NCBI GenBank assembly: GCA_963764345.1
Contig: CAVXSF010000009.1
Location: 682,001-746,000, forward strand
Length of the DNA stretch: 64,000 bases
Origin: DASQZK01 sp963764345
Lineage (GTDB): Bacteria > Bacteroidota > Bacteroidia > Bacteroidales > GCA-2748055
Reading direction: 5' to 3'
Shown piece by piece: positions 51,666 through 60,004 of this stretch (the stretch's first letter is position 1; every line of letters begins with the position of its first letter). Both the position numbers and the translations under genes were made by a program. The notes beneath the pieces are model-generated. The model was not told the DNA's origin, made no database searches, and worked only from the letters and a program-made list of their open reading frames with translations.

Positions 51666-54134
51666 TTATCGTTTCTCAAAACGTTTCGTGATACTGCTAC
51701 CATTTTGCATTGTAACCTTTACAAAATAATAACCACCGTGTAACGAAGAGACATTGATTTCTGATATCATTGCACCCGATTGGCTTATTAATTTACGTCC
51801 CGAAAGATCATAAAGCTCAACTCGTGATACATTCGACGAAGTATTTATTTTTAATACATCAGAAGCAGGATTCGGATATAAAGTTAATTCAATATTAGAA
51901 ATATTTGAAATGCTGTTGCCATGATCAACAGTTACAGTAACTACATAAGTTTCAGTTGTTAAATCTTCTGCAGTAACTGTATAACTAACCGGACTGGTAA
52001 AATCATTAGCAGTTGTGCCACTAACCTGTTCTGTTGTTCCTACTTCTACAGTTGCAGATGCAGATGCAGCAAATGTAGCCACTAAAGCAGTAACATCGGT
52101 TTCGGCAGGGACAGTCACAGCAATGGTTTTGTTTTCTTCGTCTATAACACCAGTTGCAGCAGGCGAAGTGAACGAAAATGCTGTAATCGCTTTTTCTGAC
52201 GACAATACTGCTTCTTTTGTAACAGTAACGACATAAGTTTCAGTTGTTAAATCCTCAGCAGTAACTGTATAACTAACTGCACTGGTGAAATCATTTGCAG
52301 TTGTGCCACTTACTTGTTCTGTTGTCCCAACTTCCACAGTTGCAGATGCAGATGCAGTAAATGTTGCCACTAAAGCAGTTACATCGGTTTCGGCAGGAAC
52401 AGTTACAGCAATGGTTTTGCTTTCTTCGTCTATAACACCAGTAACGGCAGGCGAGGTGAACGAAAATGCTGTAATTGCTTTTTCGTTAGAAAGAACTACA
52501 GCTGCACTTCCCATTTTCAAAAAGTCGAAAGTTACAGTTCCGGCATATTTGCCAGCAGCAGCCCAACCTGGGTTGAAGTTGAAGTAAACTTTATCAATTT
52601 TAGTAGAATCATAGTTGGTTCCAAATTGATCAGTAAAATCGAATAAGTAAGTATGGTAAGCATCATCACCAGGGACAGCAACTGTTTGCGAAATGTTGTT
52701 TCCGCCATTTTCGCTTTGTACAGGGCCAACTCCCAGGTTAAAGGCGGCGCTGGCTTTTAAACTAATTTGAATTAAAGGATTTTCTGCCAAATTAATAGCC
52801 TGAGTGGTGGACATGTCTAATACCAAGGCCGAAAATCCGTACACTCCGAGGCCGGCATCAATACCTGTGTTTTTATCCACAACAACTGTTAAGGCGCCAT
52901 CGGCTTGCGACAAGGTAAATACTTCCGGATCATCGCCGGCATGTTCAGGTACCCAAAATGGCGATACTGTTGTACCATCAAAATTATCAACATAAGTCGT
53001 AATTTGAGGTAATTCAGCAGCAGCATCGCCCATTTTCAAAAAGTCGAAAGTTACAGTTCCGGCATATTTGCCAGCAGCTGCCCAACCCGGGTTAAAGTTG
53101 AAGTAAACTTTATCAATTTGGGTTGAATCGTATTGGGTTCCAAATTGATCAGTAAAATCGAATACATAAGTATGGTAAATACTGTCGCCTAATACTGCAA
53201 CTGTTTGCGAAATGTTGTTACCACCGTTTTCGCTTTGTACGGGACCCACACCTAAATTAAATGGTTCCGTCGCTTTTAATCTCACTTTAATTAATGGATT
53301 TCCTGCTAAATTAATAGCCTGAGTGGTGGACATATCTAATACCAAGGCCGAAAATCCGTACACTCCGAGACCGCCATCAATCCCTGTGTTTTTGTCCACA
53401 ACAACTGTTAAGGCGCCATCGGCTTGCGACAAGGTAAATACTTCCGGATCCTCGCCTGCATGTTCAGGTACCCAAAACGGTGATACTGTTGTACCGTCAA
53501 AGTTTTCGGTTATTGAGGTTACTTGTGGGAGCGGAGCAGCAGCATCGCCAATTTTCAAAAAGTCGAAAGTTACGGTTCCTGCATATTTGCCAGCAGCTGA
53601 CCAACCCGGGTTAAAGTTGAAGAAAACTTTATCAATTTGGTTGGCTAAGTACTGCCCATCAAGAAGCCCGGTAAAGTCAAATGAATAAGTTCGATAAACA
53701 TCATCGCCTATAACATCTGCATTAATAGAAACCTTATTGTTTAAAGAATCGGCCTCGGCTATACCTACATTAAATGTAAAACCGGCTGAAGCTTTAAGAC
53801 GAATACGAACTATAGGGTTGGTTGTTAAGTCAAGTAATTCGGTATTGCTTAAATCTAAACTTAAGGCCGAAAATCCGTACGCTCCGAGACCGGCATCAAT
53901 ACCTGTGTTTTTGTCAACAACAACTGTTAAGGCTCCATCGGCTTGCGACAAGGTAAATACTTCCGGATCCTCGCCAACATGTTCGGGCTTCCATGTTGTG
54001 TCTATGGCTGTGCCATCAAAAACATTTGTATAAGTCGTTACTGTTGACTGAGCCATAGTAAACTGGCTTATCCCCAATGCAAAAAAACCAAATACTGCCA
54101 TTTTCAAAAACCTAAAACTGTAAAGTTTTTTCAT
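51666..54134 (-). CDS. Repetitive T9SS-exported surface protein with DUF5018-like repeats
   Basis: 822 residues. A signal peptide (1-29, ending TMAQ) is followed by three near-identical modules of about 165 residues (about 35-200, 208-373 and 381-546). Each starts FDGTxxxxxWxPEHxGxDPEVF and ends AGKYAGTVTFDFLK. They look like jelly-roll carbohydrate-binding domains. Two DUF5018-like Ig modules of about 90 residues follow (551-640 and 647-736): KAITAFSFTSPA, ETDVTALVATF, SYTVTAEDLTTETYVVTV. The end is a T9SS type A sorting domain (LTLYPNPASDVLKI). There is no catalytic domain, so binding or adhesion is inferred. The repeats are almost identical in DNA too, a sign of recent duplication or gene conversion. 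Confidence 0.85.
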   Translation of the reverse strand: MKKLYSFRFLKMAVFGFFALGISQFTMAQSTVTTYTNVFDGTAIDTTWKPEHVGEDPEVFTLSQADGALTVVVDKNTGIDAGLGAYGFSALSLDLSNTELLDLTTNPIVRIRLKASAGFTFNVGIAEADSLNNKVSINADVIGDDVYRTYSFDFTGLLDGQYLANQIDKVFFNFNPGWSAAGKYAGTVTFDFLKIGDAAAPLPQVTSITENFDGTTVSPFWVPEHAGEDPEVFTLSQADGALTVVVDKNTGIDGGLGVYGFSALVLDMSTTQAINLAGNPLIKVRLKATEPFNLGVGPVQSENGGNNISQTVAVLGDSIYHTYVFDFTDQFGTQYDSTQIDKVYFNFNPGWAAAGKYAGTVTFDFLKMGDAAAELPQITTYVDNFDGTTVSPFWVPEHAGDDPEVFTLSQADGALTVVVDKNTGIDAGLGVYGFSALVLDMSTTQAINLAENPLIQISLKASAAFNLGVGPVQSENGGNNISQTVAVPGDDAYHTYLFDFTDQFGTNYDSTKIDKVYFNFNPGWAAAGKYAGTVTFDFLKMGSAAVVLSNEKAITAFSFTSPAVTGVIDEESKTIAVTVPAETDVTALVATFTASASATVEVGTTEQVSGTTANDFTSAVSYTVTAEDLTTETYVVTVTKEAVLSSEKAITAFSFTSPAATGVIDEENKTIAVTVPAETDVTALVATFAASASATVEVGTTEQVSGTTANDFTSPVSYTVTAEDLTTETYVVTVTVDHGNSISNISNIELTLYPNPASDVLKINTSSNVSRVELYDLSGRKLISQSGAMISEINVSSLHGGYYFVKVTMQNGSSITKRFEKR
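51927..52484 (-). repeat. Two tandem ~288-bp coding repeats (DUF5018-like modules)
   Basis: Units at about 52484-52215 and 52196-51927, with a period of 96 codons. The two modules differ at only about four residues over 90. Confidence 0.8.
52500..54032 (-). repeat. Three tandem ~520-bp coding repeats (jelly-roll-like modules)
   Basis: Units at about 54032-53535, 53513-53016 and 52994-52500, with a period of 173 codons. Units 2 and 3 are nearly identical; unit 1 is more diverged in its middle. Confidence 0.8.
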
Positions 54135-54328
54135 AATAAATAAAATTTAGTTAGTAAAAATATTTCTAAATATACACCATATTTAAAAAAAAAAACTACC
54201 AAAAGACAAAAGTAAATTTTGATTTAAACATCCATATGTAATTGGATTACTATTTGCTATATATCCTTCGGTAGGCATTATTCATTAATAATTTTCCCGT
54301 TTTTTAATCTAGTAGAACCTCTTTTAAT

Positions 54329-54535
54329 TTAATAAATATATACACCTGGTTTTAATTTACTTCGTATAATTTTATCTTCATGATTTTCAATTAATTTTGA
54401 TAAAATGATGCATCCACTTATATCAGACAATTCGAAAATGATCCCGGAATTTAATTCTCGTATCTGAATATTAATAAAATCGCAGGATTTGGGAAAACGT
54501 TAATCTCATTATTCTGAATGTATGTTGAAATTATT
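54329..54535 (-). pseudogene. Decayed T9SS C-terminal sorting domain
   Basis: Minus-strand translation gives NNEINVFPNPA in one frame. After a one-base shift it continues as DFINIQIRELNSGIIFELSD, then ISGCIILSKL and KLKPGVYIY with a stop at 54329. Put together this is a full type A sorting domain (V-F-P-N-P-A-D-x-I-N-I, L-x-D-I-S-G, L-x-P-G-V-Y). It is broken by a base loss after PNPA, near 54484. Upstream sequence shows no readable domain, so the rest of the gene has been lost. Confidence 0.65.
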
Positions 54536-55357
54536 CGAAGTAAACAACCTTGATATTTCAAGTGACCAAGGTCACGGAAGACTATAAATCTCTGTATCGT
54601 TCTTTGTGATGTATTTTGTATGGTAGTCGACGGAATTATTTTAACACTTTAGCATCAAATACATACCCGAAAATAATATTACACAAGTAGGCCAGGTTAT
54701 GTATTCTTGCTATTATTTCAGATTTTACGTTATAGCTAATGTAAGAAATATTTTTCAAATTGAGACAATTATTGCATGCTATTCAAAATTACTGCTCAAC
54801 AAATGCATATAAATATGCGGCCTCTATTTCATTATTTCAAGGCTAATTTGGTTTCTTCCTCCAACCTTCCATCCTGTTGAGGCTGTTTCAATCAGAAAGG
54901 TTGTTCAATGTTCCTGTTTACAATCTTTCTTTTCATGTGGAAAATATTTGAGCCCTTTAAGAGGAAATACCGGTTCTTATCAATCATTTGCCCTTTCCTG
55001 CAGGGTTTTTTCATTGCCGCGCTGATTGCCTCACGATGATAGAATTATAATTCGGCGTTGATCCCTGCTATGGATTACAAAATAAATCCCAAAGCAGAAA
55101 TTTATCCTTTTGAACGATCTTTACCCTCTTTATGAGATTTTAATCTACCCGCTGCAGAGGAGAGGATACTTATATTTATCAAAAAAATTCATTTCATGGT
55201 TCAGGTATCCGGACATTATCCCTATAGATCAGGTTTGAGGGCAGGCAGGATCAGGCATTGATAAAGTTCTGCACGCTCCAAAATGTGGTTTATCAGCTTC
55301 TTCACCCCGAATCATGACCCTGAAAATGTCTTTAATCGTTTATTAAAACTCTATCCC
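54536..55357. other. AT-rich intergenic region, no gene seen
   Basis: About 820 bases without a convincing frame. It is likely degraded sequence upstream of the sorting-domain remnant plus the promoter region of the fucosidase gene. Stretches on either side (54135-54328) are also empty. Confidence 0.45.
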
Positions 55358-56881
55358 ATGAGGAATGCATTGTTCATATTCTCGTTGATGGCAGCACTGC
55401 TGTCGGTAACTGCCTGTAATACCCCTGCTCCAACCACTCCTTCTACTTCAGATACGGGGAAATTCAAACCCGATGAAAACTCATTTAAGCAATATCAATA
55501 TCCGGAATGGTTTCGTGATGCCAAGCTGGGATTCTGGTCCCATTGGGGTCCCCAGGCTGTTCCCCGGCAGGGTGACTGGTACGCACGTAAGATGTACCAG
55601 GAAGGGAGTGATGATTACAAATATCAGGTTGAACATTACGGGCATCCATCAAAATTTGGGTATAAAGACATTATTCCTCTGTGGAAGGCCCAAAGATGGG
55701 ACCCGGATAAATTGATGGCCCTGTATAAAAAAGCCGGGGCAAAGTACTTTGTCTCCATGGGCAGTCATCACGACGACTTTTTCCTCTGGGATTCAAAGAT
55801 TCATCCCTGGAATGCCGTTAACTACGGCCCTCACAAAGATGTAGTGGGATTATGGCAGAAAGCAGCCAAAAAGGAAGGATTAAAGTTTGGGGTGTCGGAA
55901 CACCTGGGGGCCAGTTTTACCTGGTTTCAGACCAGCCACTTAGCAGACACCATCGGACCAATGAAAGGGGTACCCTACGATGGGAATGACCCCATGTATC
56001 AGGACCTGTATCATGCCAAAGCCATGCCGGATGACCAGGGCTGGCTGAGCAATAACCAGGAATGGCAGCGGGAATGGATGTTCAGTATCAAGGAGTTAAT
56101 CGACAAATATCATCCTGATTTGCTCTATTCAGACAGCCAGTTTCCTTATGGAGAATACGGCCGGAATATGCTTGCCTATTATTACAACACAGATATGACA
56201 AAGAACGGGGGAAAACTGGAAGCTGTATATACGTGTAAACAGGCCTCGGAAGGCATGTGGGTCGACGACCTGGAGAGAGGCGTGATGGATACCATCAGCA
56301 AATTCCCATGGCAAACAGACACCTCCATCGGGGACTGGTATTACCGAACCGGTCAGAAATATAAGAGCGCCAATCTCGTGATTCAGATGCTGGTTGATAT
56401 TGTCAGTAAAAATGGCAACCTGCTGATCAATATCGTGCAAACACCTGAAGGAGACCTTGAACCGGATGTGTTGAAAATTGTAGATGGGATCGGCCAGTGG
56501 ATGGCATTAAATGGTGAAGGTATTTACGGTACCCGGCCCTGGAAAGTATACGGAGAGCATCCGGTAGAAGAAAAGCTTGTGAAAAGCGAAAAGTTCAATG
56601 AGGAAAAAATTGAGTATAGTGCCGGAGATATACGTTTCACAACCAAAGGGGATACCCTGTATGCATTTTGTCTGGACACACCGGCAGAAGATGTACATAT
56701 TCACTCACTGGGAAAAAATTCAAAATATAATGATCGATCGATAAAATCCATTCATTTGCTGGGAAGCGATGAAAGCGTTAAATGGGAACAGGGGGAAGAC
56801 GAACTGGTTATCGATAAACCGGCTAAAATGCCTGAAAGTCAGGTACGGGTACTCGGATTCATGATTGAGTTTGGGGATTGA
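55358..56881 (+). CDS. GH29 alpha-L-fucosidase lipoprotein
   Basis: 507 residues from the ATG at 55358; the longer frame from 55283 adds 25 unconserved residues. Lipobox LLSVTAC puts the lipidated Cys at 20. The GH29 domain begins YPEWFRDAKLGFWSHWGP and includes KYFVSMGSHHDDFFLWDSK. The nucleophile region is PDLLYSDSQFPYG (Asp259). NGNLLINIVQTPEGDLEPD is a strong family motif. A C-terminal beta domain follows. Retaining exo-alpha-L-fucosidase activity at the cell surface or periplasm is expected. It opens a sugar-use cluster with a symporter, GH130 and GH36. Confidence 0.92.
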   Translation: MRNALFIFSLMAALLSVTACNTPAPTTPSTSDTGKFKPDENSFKQYQYPEWFRDAKLGFWSHWGPQAVPRQGDWYARKMYQEGSDDYKYQVEHYGHPSKFGYKDIIPLWKAQRWDPDKLMALYKKAGAKYFVSMGSHHDDFFLWDSKIHPWNAVNYGPHKDVVGLWQKAAKKEGLKFGVSEHLGASFTWFQTSHLADTIGPMKGVPYDGNDPMYQDLYHAKAMPDDQGWLSNNQEWQREWMFSIKELIDKYHPDLLYSDSQFPYGEYGRNMLAYYYNTDMTKNGGKLEAVYTCKQASEGMWVDDLERGVMDTISKFPWQTDTSIGDWYYRTGQKYKSANLVIQMLVDIVSKNGNLLINIVQTPEGDLEPDVLKIVDGIGQWMALNGEGIYGTRPWKVYGEHPVEEKLVKSEKFNEEKIEYSAGDIRFTTKGDTLYAFCLDTPAEDVHIHSLGKNSKYNDRSIKSIHLLGSDESVKWEQGEDELVIDKPAKMPESQVRVLGFMIEFGD

Positions 56882-57051
56882 CAGGTCAGCCAGGCAGTTC
56901 TGAATAGGCAGGTGGGGCATCCAGTGACGGACTTCAGAACATGTTTTACCGGTAAACCCTACCCTGGAAGATACTGCACGTGAAACGAAAATTGTTTTTA
57001 TATCTCTTCTTTTTCCGTTCCGTTTCTTCACCTGACAGGTATTGAAAAGAC

Positions 57052-57073
57052 CATGTATACAACTGTTTACATG
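57052..57073. promoter_or_regulatory. Palindromic operator candidate upstream of the symporter gene
   Basis: CATGTATACAACTGTTTACATG is a 22-bp palindrome with 9 of 11 half-site positions symmetric (CATGTA-x-ACA). It lies 73 bases before the symporter ATG. Symmetry and position fit a LacI- or GntR-type repressor site; no such regulator is in the window. Confidence 0.5.
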
Positions 57074-57145
57074 TCGAAAAGAATGATGTAAATAATTAAG
57101 CCTTTATTAATCTTTAAAATCAAATTTTTAACTGAAGCATTAGAG

Positions 57146-58765
57146 ATGAGCGATATTATAGATGTAGTGCTTGTTACCGCTTTTTTCATCCTGATGATTG
57201 GGATGAGTATTTATTATTACCGAAAATACAAGACTGAGACTCAGACGGATGAGTTCCTTACCGGAGGCCGGCACATGAACTGGTTTCAAACCGCAATGGC
57301 CCTTATAGGTACCATGTTTGACCCGGGGATCATGGGGAATTCAGCTCTCGCCTTCGTTTGGGGTTTCTATATTGTCCAATGGAATGCCGTTCATATATGG
57401 TTTACAGCAGCATTTGCCGGTATGTTTTTTATTGCGATTTATTGGCGGTCGAAAATAACCACAACAACCGAATATCTTGAAAAAAGATTCAACTATGCTT
57501 CCCGTGCAGTCTTTTCCGTCATCATGTCGCTCATGCTTATAAGCTGGTTAGCTTATGGTGTTTACATGGGTGGAATATTGTTGCATAATTTTGTAGGATG
57601 GAATTTGTTTCTGGGTTCTCTATTGATGATAACGGTATGTGCATTTATGGTTATACTGGGAGGCGTGAGAACCATGCTGACCATGAGTGTTTTTCAGTCT
57701 GCACTATTAATTTTTGCCATACTCGGTGTAGGTATTGCAGGATTTGTTCTGGTAGGCGGCTTTCCTGGAATCAGAGAAATAACTGCATTAGGAAAAGCCG
57801 GAACACCACTGAAGAGTCTTGTACCCCCCATGCATTTCAGCCCTTTCTCAAAAGATCTGTATCCTTTTCCGGCTATACCTACATTCTGTATAATTGCCGG
57901 ACTTTCCTGGATTGTTTGTAACTTCTCAATGGCACAGAGATTCCTGGCGGCCAAAGATGAATCTCATGCACAGAAAGCATTGTTGGTTGCCGGAATAGCA
58001 AATTCACTGATCTATTTCCTGGCCTATGCTGTTGGTATTGCGATGAGGAAGTTATTTCCCGCTACAAATCCGGATGATGCGTTTATGCAATTACTTCTCA
58101 AATTTCCTACGGGGATAAAGGGATTGTTGCTCATTGGATTAATAGCGGCCCTCTTTTCATCTAAATCAGGATTGTTATCGGCAACCGGAAGTTTGCTTGC
58201 TCAGGATATTTATGCCCGTATTATTAATAAAAATGCTTCTGAAAAGCAGATCGTGAAAGTTACCAGGATCATTGAATTCGTAATCTGTATCATTGTTTTA
58301 TGCCTCTTACCGCTATTTATTCATTCTACTGAGCATAGAATTCCAGCTTACGAAATTATCCTTACGTTTATGGGGGATGTTATGGGCGTGATTGTCGCGA
58401 TATTCGTCCTCGGGATTTTTTCAAAACGAACCACTGCATGGGCTTCCTTTTACGGAGTGGTGATCGCCTCAATCGTTGGAGCTGTTTTACACTATGCTCC
58501 ACTTGGCACCCCGTATGAACTGAATTTCTCCTTTATTGGCAGCCTTGAATTTGCCCTAGCAATTATTATCAGTGTTATCGGAAGTCGTTTTGAAAAACCA
58601 AAATCAGCTTCTGAACTCAGGAACCTTACTATCTGGACGCTGGATGATGTACCGGGCCCCTGGGTCGGGGTTAAATCATGGCCTGGTTTATGGAAGTGGG
58701 CCGTCATCCTCCCCATAGTATGGGTCGTGATAACGATAACGTGGCAGTTGTATATGAAAGTCTGA
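57146..58765 (+). CDS. Sodium:solute symporter family transporter
   Basis: 539 residues with about 13-14 hydrophobic helices. Family traits are the first helix (VVLVTAFFILMIGMSIYYYRKY), DEFLTGGRHMNWFQTAMALIG, TTTEYLEKRFNY and GLLLIGLIAALFSSKSGLLSATGSLLAQDIYARI. The last is the conserved SSS segment that contains a sodium-site serine pair. The SGLT/SSS group carries sugars, amino acids and other solutes. Position between a fucosidase and a GH130 phosphorylase suggests uptake of a released sugar. A palindromic operator candidate stands just upstream. Confidence 0.88.
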   Translation: MSDIIDVVLVTAFFILMIGMSIYYYRKYKTETQTDEFLTGGRHMNWFQTAMALIGTMFDPGIMGNSALAFVWGFYIVQWNAVHIWFTAAFAGMFFIAIYWRSKITTTTEYLEKRFNYASRAVFSVIMSLMLISWLAYGVYMGGILLHNFVGWNLFLGSLLMITVCAFMVILGGVRTMLTMSVFQSALLIFAILGVGIAGFVLVGGFPGIREITALGKAGTPLKSLVPPMHFSPFSKDLYPFPAIPTFCIIAGLSWIVCNFSMAQRFLAAKDESHAQKALLVAGIANSLIYFLAYAVGIAMRKLFPATNPDDAFMQLLLKFPTGIKGLLLIGLIAALFSSKSGLLSATGSLLAQDIYARIINKNASEKQIVKVTRIIEFVICIIVLCLLPLFIHSTEHRIPAYEIILTFMGDVMGVIVAIFVLGIFSKRTTAWASFYGVVIASIVGAVLHYAPLGTPYELNFSFIGSLEFALAIIISVIGSRFEKPKSASELRNLTIWTLDDVPGPWVGVKSWPGLWKWAVILPIVWVVITITWQLYMKV

Positions 58766-58906
58766 CGACTGATTCATATAACAAAAAAACATTAAAGATG
58801 AATATAAACCCTTTATAAACGAAAAAGACAAAACCTGCACCACCATGGACTTAATCTGTCGGGTTTTAAATATTCGGAAATGACAAACTAAAAAATAAAT
58901 GCATCA

Positions 58907-59875
58907 ATGAATATGATGAAGGACGCTACAAGAATAATGAAAAGACATCCGGCAAATCCTCTTTTAAAGGTTGAGGATTATCCGGGCATTGCGCAGCTTT
59001 ATAATCCGTCACCCGTTCTGTACAATGATGAAACCATCTTACTGATTTCAGTTATAGAACATGCTGCACCTCATGGCAGAGGCAGGGATTTTGGTCAGAC
59101 ACGGGTGGCCCGAAGTAAAGATGGCGTACATTTTACCCTCTCCGATAAGAATTTTATTGATATGGGCACCTCCTCTTATCCGTATAATATTGTTAATCAC
59201 CATTTTATTGACAACAGGGTAACAAAAATTGACGACACCTATTATATTATATCTCCGGTAATGTGCATGGAGGGGTTTGATTCTCCGGTAGGAGTTCTTG
59301 GCAGGACAAAAGATTTTGAGAATTATGAAAGAATGGAAATTATTACCCAGCCAAAAAACAGGGGTGCATCATTATTTCCGGAAAAAATCAATGGCAAGTA
59401 TTACAAACTCGACAGACCCGGCGGAGGTGACGGCAGCCCGGGAGAAATCTGGTTAAGCTCCTCTCCCGATCTGGTGCACTGGGGTTGTTTCCGGCCGGTG
59501 ATGACTGGCGGGTACCGTTACTGGAACCTGAATAAAATGGGTCCTACACCCCCAATTAAAACGGATAAAGGGTGGCTCGTAATCATTCATGGTGTATTCA
59601 CCCCTGCCGGGGGAACCTACTATTATATAGGTGCCGTACTGCTGGATCTGGCAGAACCCTGGAAAGTTATTGGCAAAACAAACAGCTATCTCATGATGCC
59701 AACAGAGGATTACGAGCGATTCGGGAATTGTAATTTTACCATTTTCCCCTGTGGTGCAATTCCGAAATACGAGAAAGATGAACTTTGGCTGTATTATGGT
59801 GCGACCGACGACAAGATTTGCCTGGCCACAGGTTGTATGAGTGACATTGTGGAGGCATGCATCAGGGGGATTTAA
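58907..59875 (+). CDS. GH130-family glycoside phosphorylase/hydrolase
   Basis: 322 residues, no signal peptide, so cytoplasmic. A five-bladed beta-propeller of the GH130 type: HPANPLLKVEDYPGIAQLYNPS (start), TRVARSKDGVHF, KNRGASLFPEKINGKYYKLDRP, and GWLVIIHGVFTPAGGTYYYIGAVLLD, then LWLYYGATDDKICLATG. GH130 enzymes mostly phosphorolyse beta-mannosides; some hydrolyse them. Phosphate-binding residues cannot be assigned safely by eye. It is next to the symporter (141-base gap), consistent with intracellular breakdown of an imported oligosaccharide. Confidence 0.88.
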   Translation: MNMMKDATRIMKRHPANPLLKVEDYPGIAQLYNPSPVLYNDETILLISVIEHAAPHGRGRDFGQTRVARSKDGVHFTLSDKNFIDMGTSSYPYNIVNHHFIDNRVTKIDDTYYIISPVMCMEGFDSPVGVLGRTKDFENYERMEIITQPKNRGASLFPEKINGKYYKLDRPGGGDGSPGEIWLSSSPDLVHWGCFRPVMTGGYRYWNLNKMGPTPPIKTDKGWLVIIHGVFTPAGGTYYYIGAVLLDLAEPWKVIGKTNSYLMMPTEDYERFGNCNFTIFPCGAIPKYEKDELWLYYGATDDKICLATGCMSDIVEACIRGI

Positions 59876-60004
59876 GGGCGTTTTTTACCGCGTTTTCAGG
59901 CCGTTAGGTTACCGGGGATGGATCTTTCCAATTTTATCAAATGGCTTTGCTCCGGAAGGAAAGATCAATCCTGCGAAATGTATAAACATTATAACCGCAA
60001 GAAA

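Noticed and set aside
52500..54032. CRISPR-like array
   Set aside because: The repeats are long coding modules of 173 codons, not short direct repeats with unique spacers. No CRISPR array was seen anywhere in the window.
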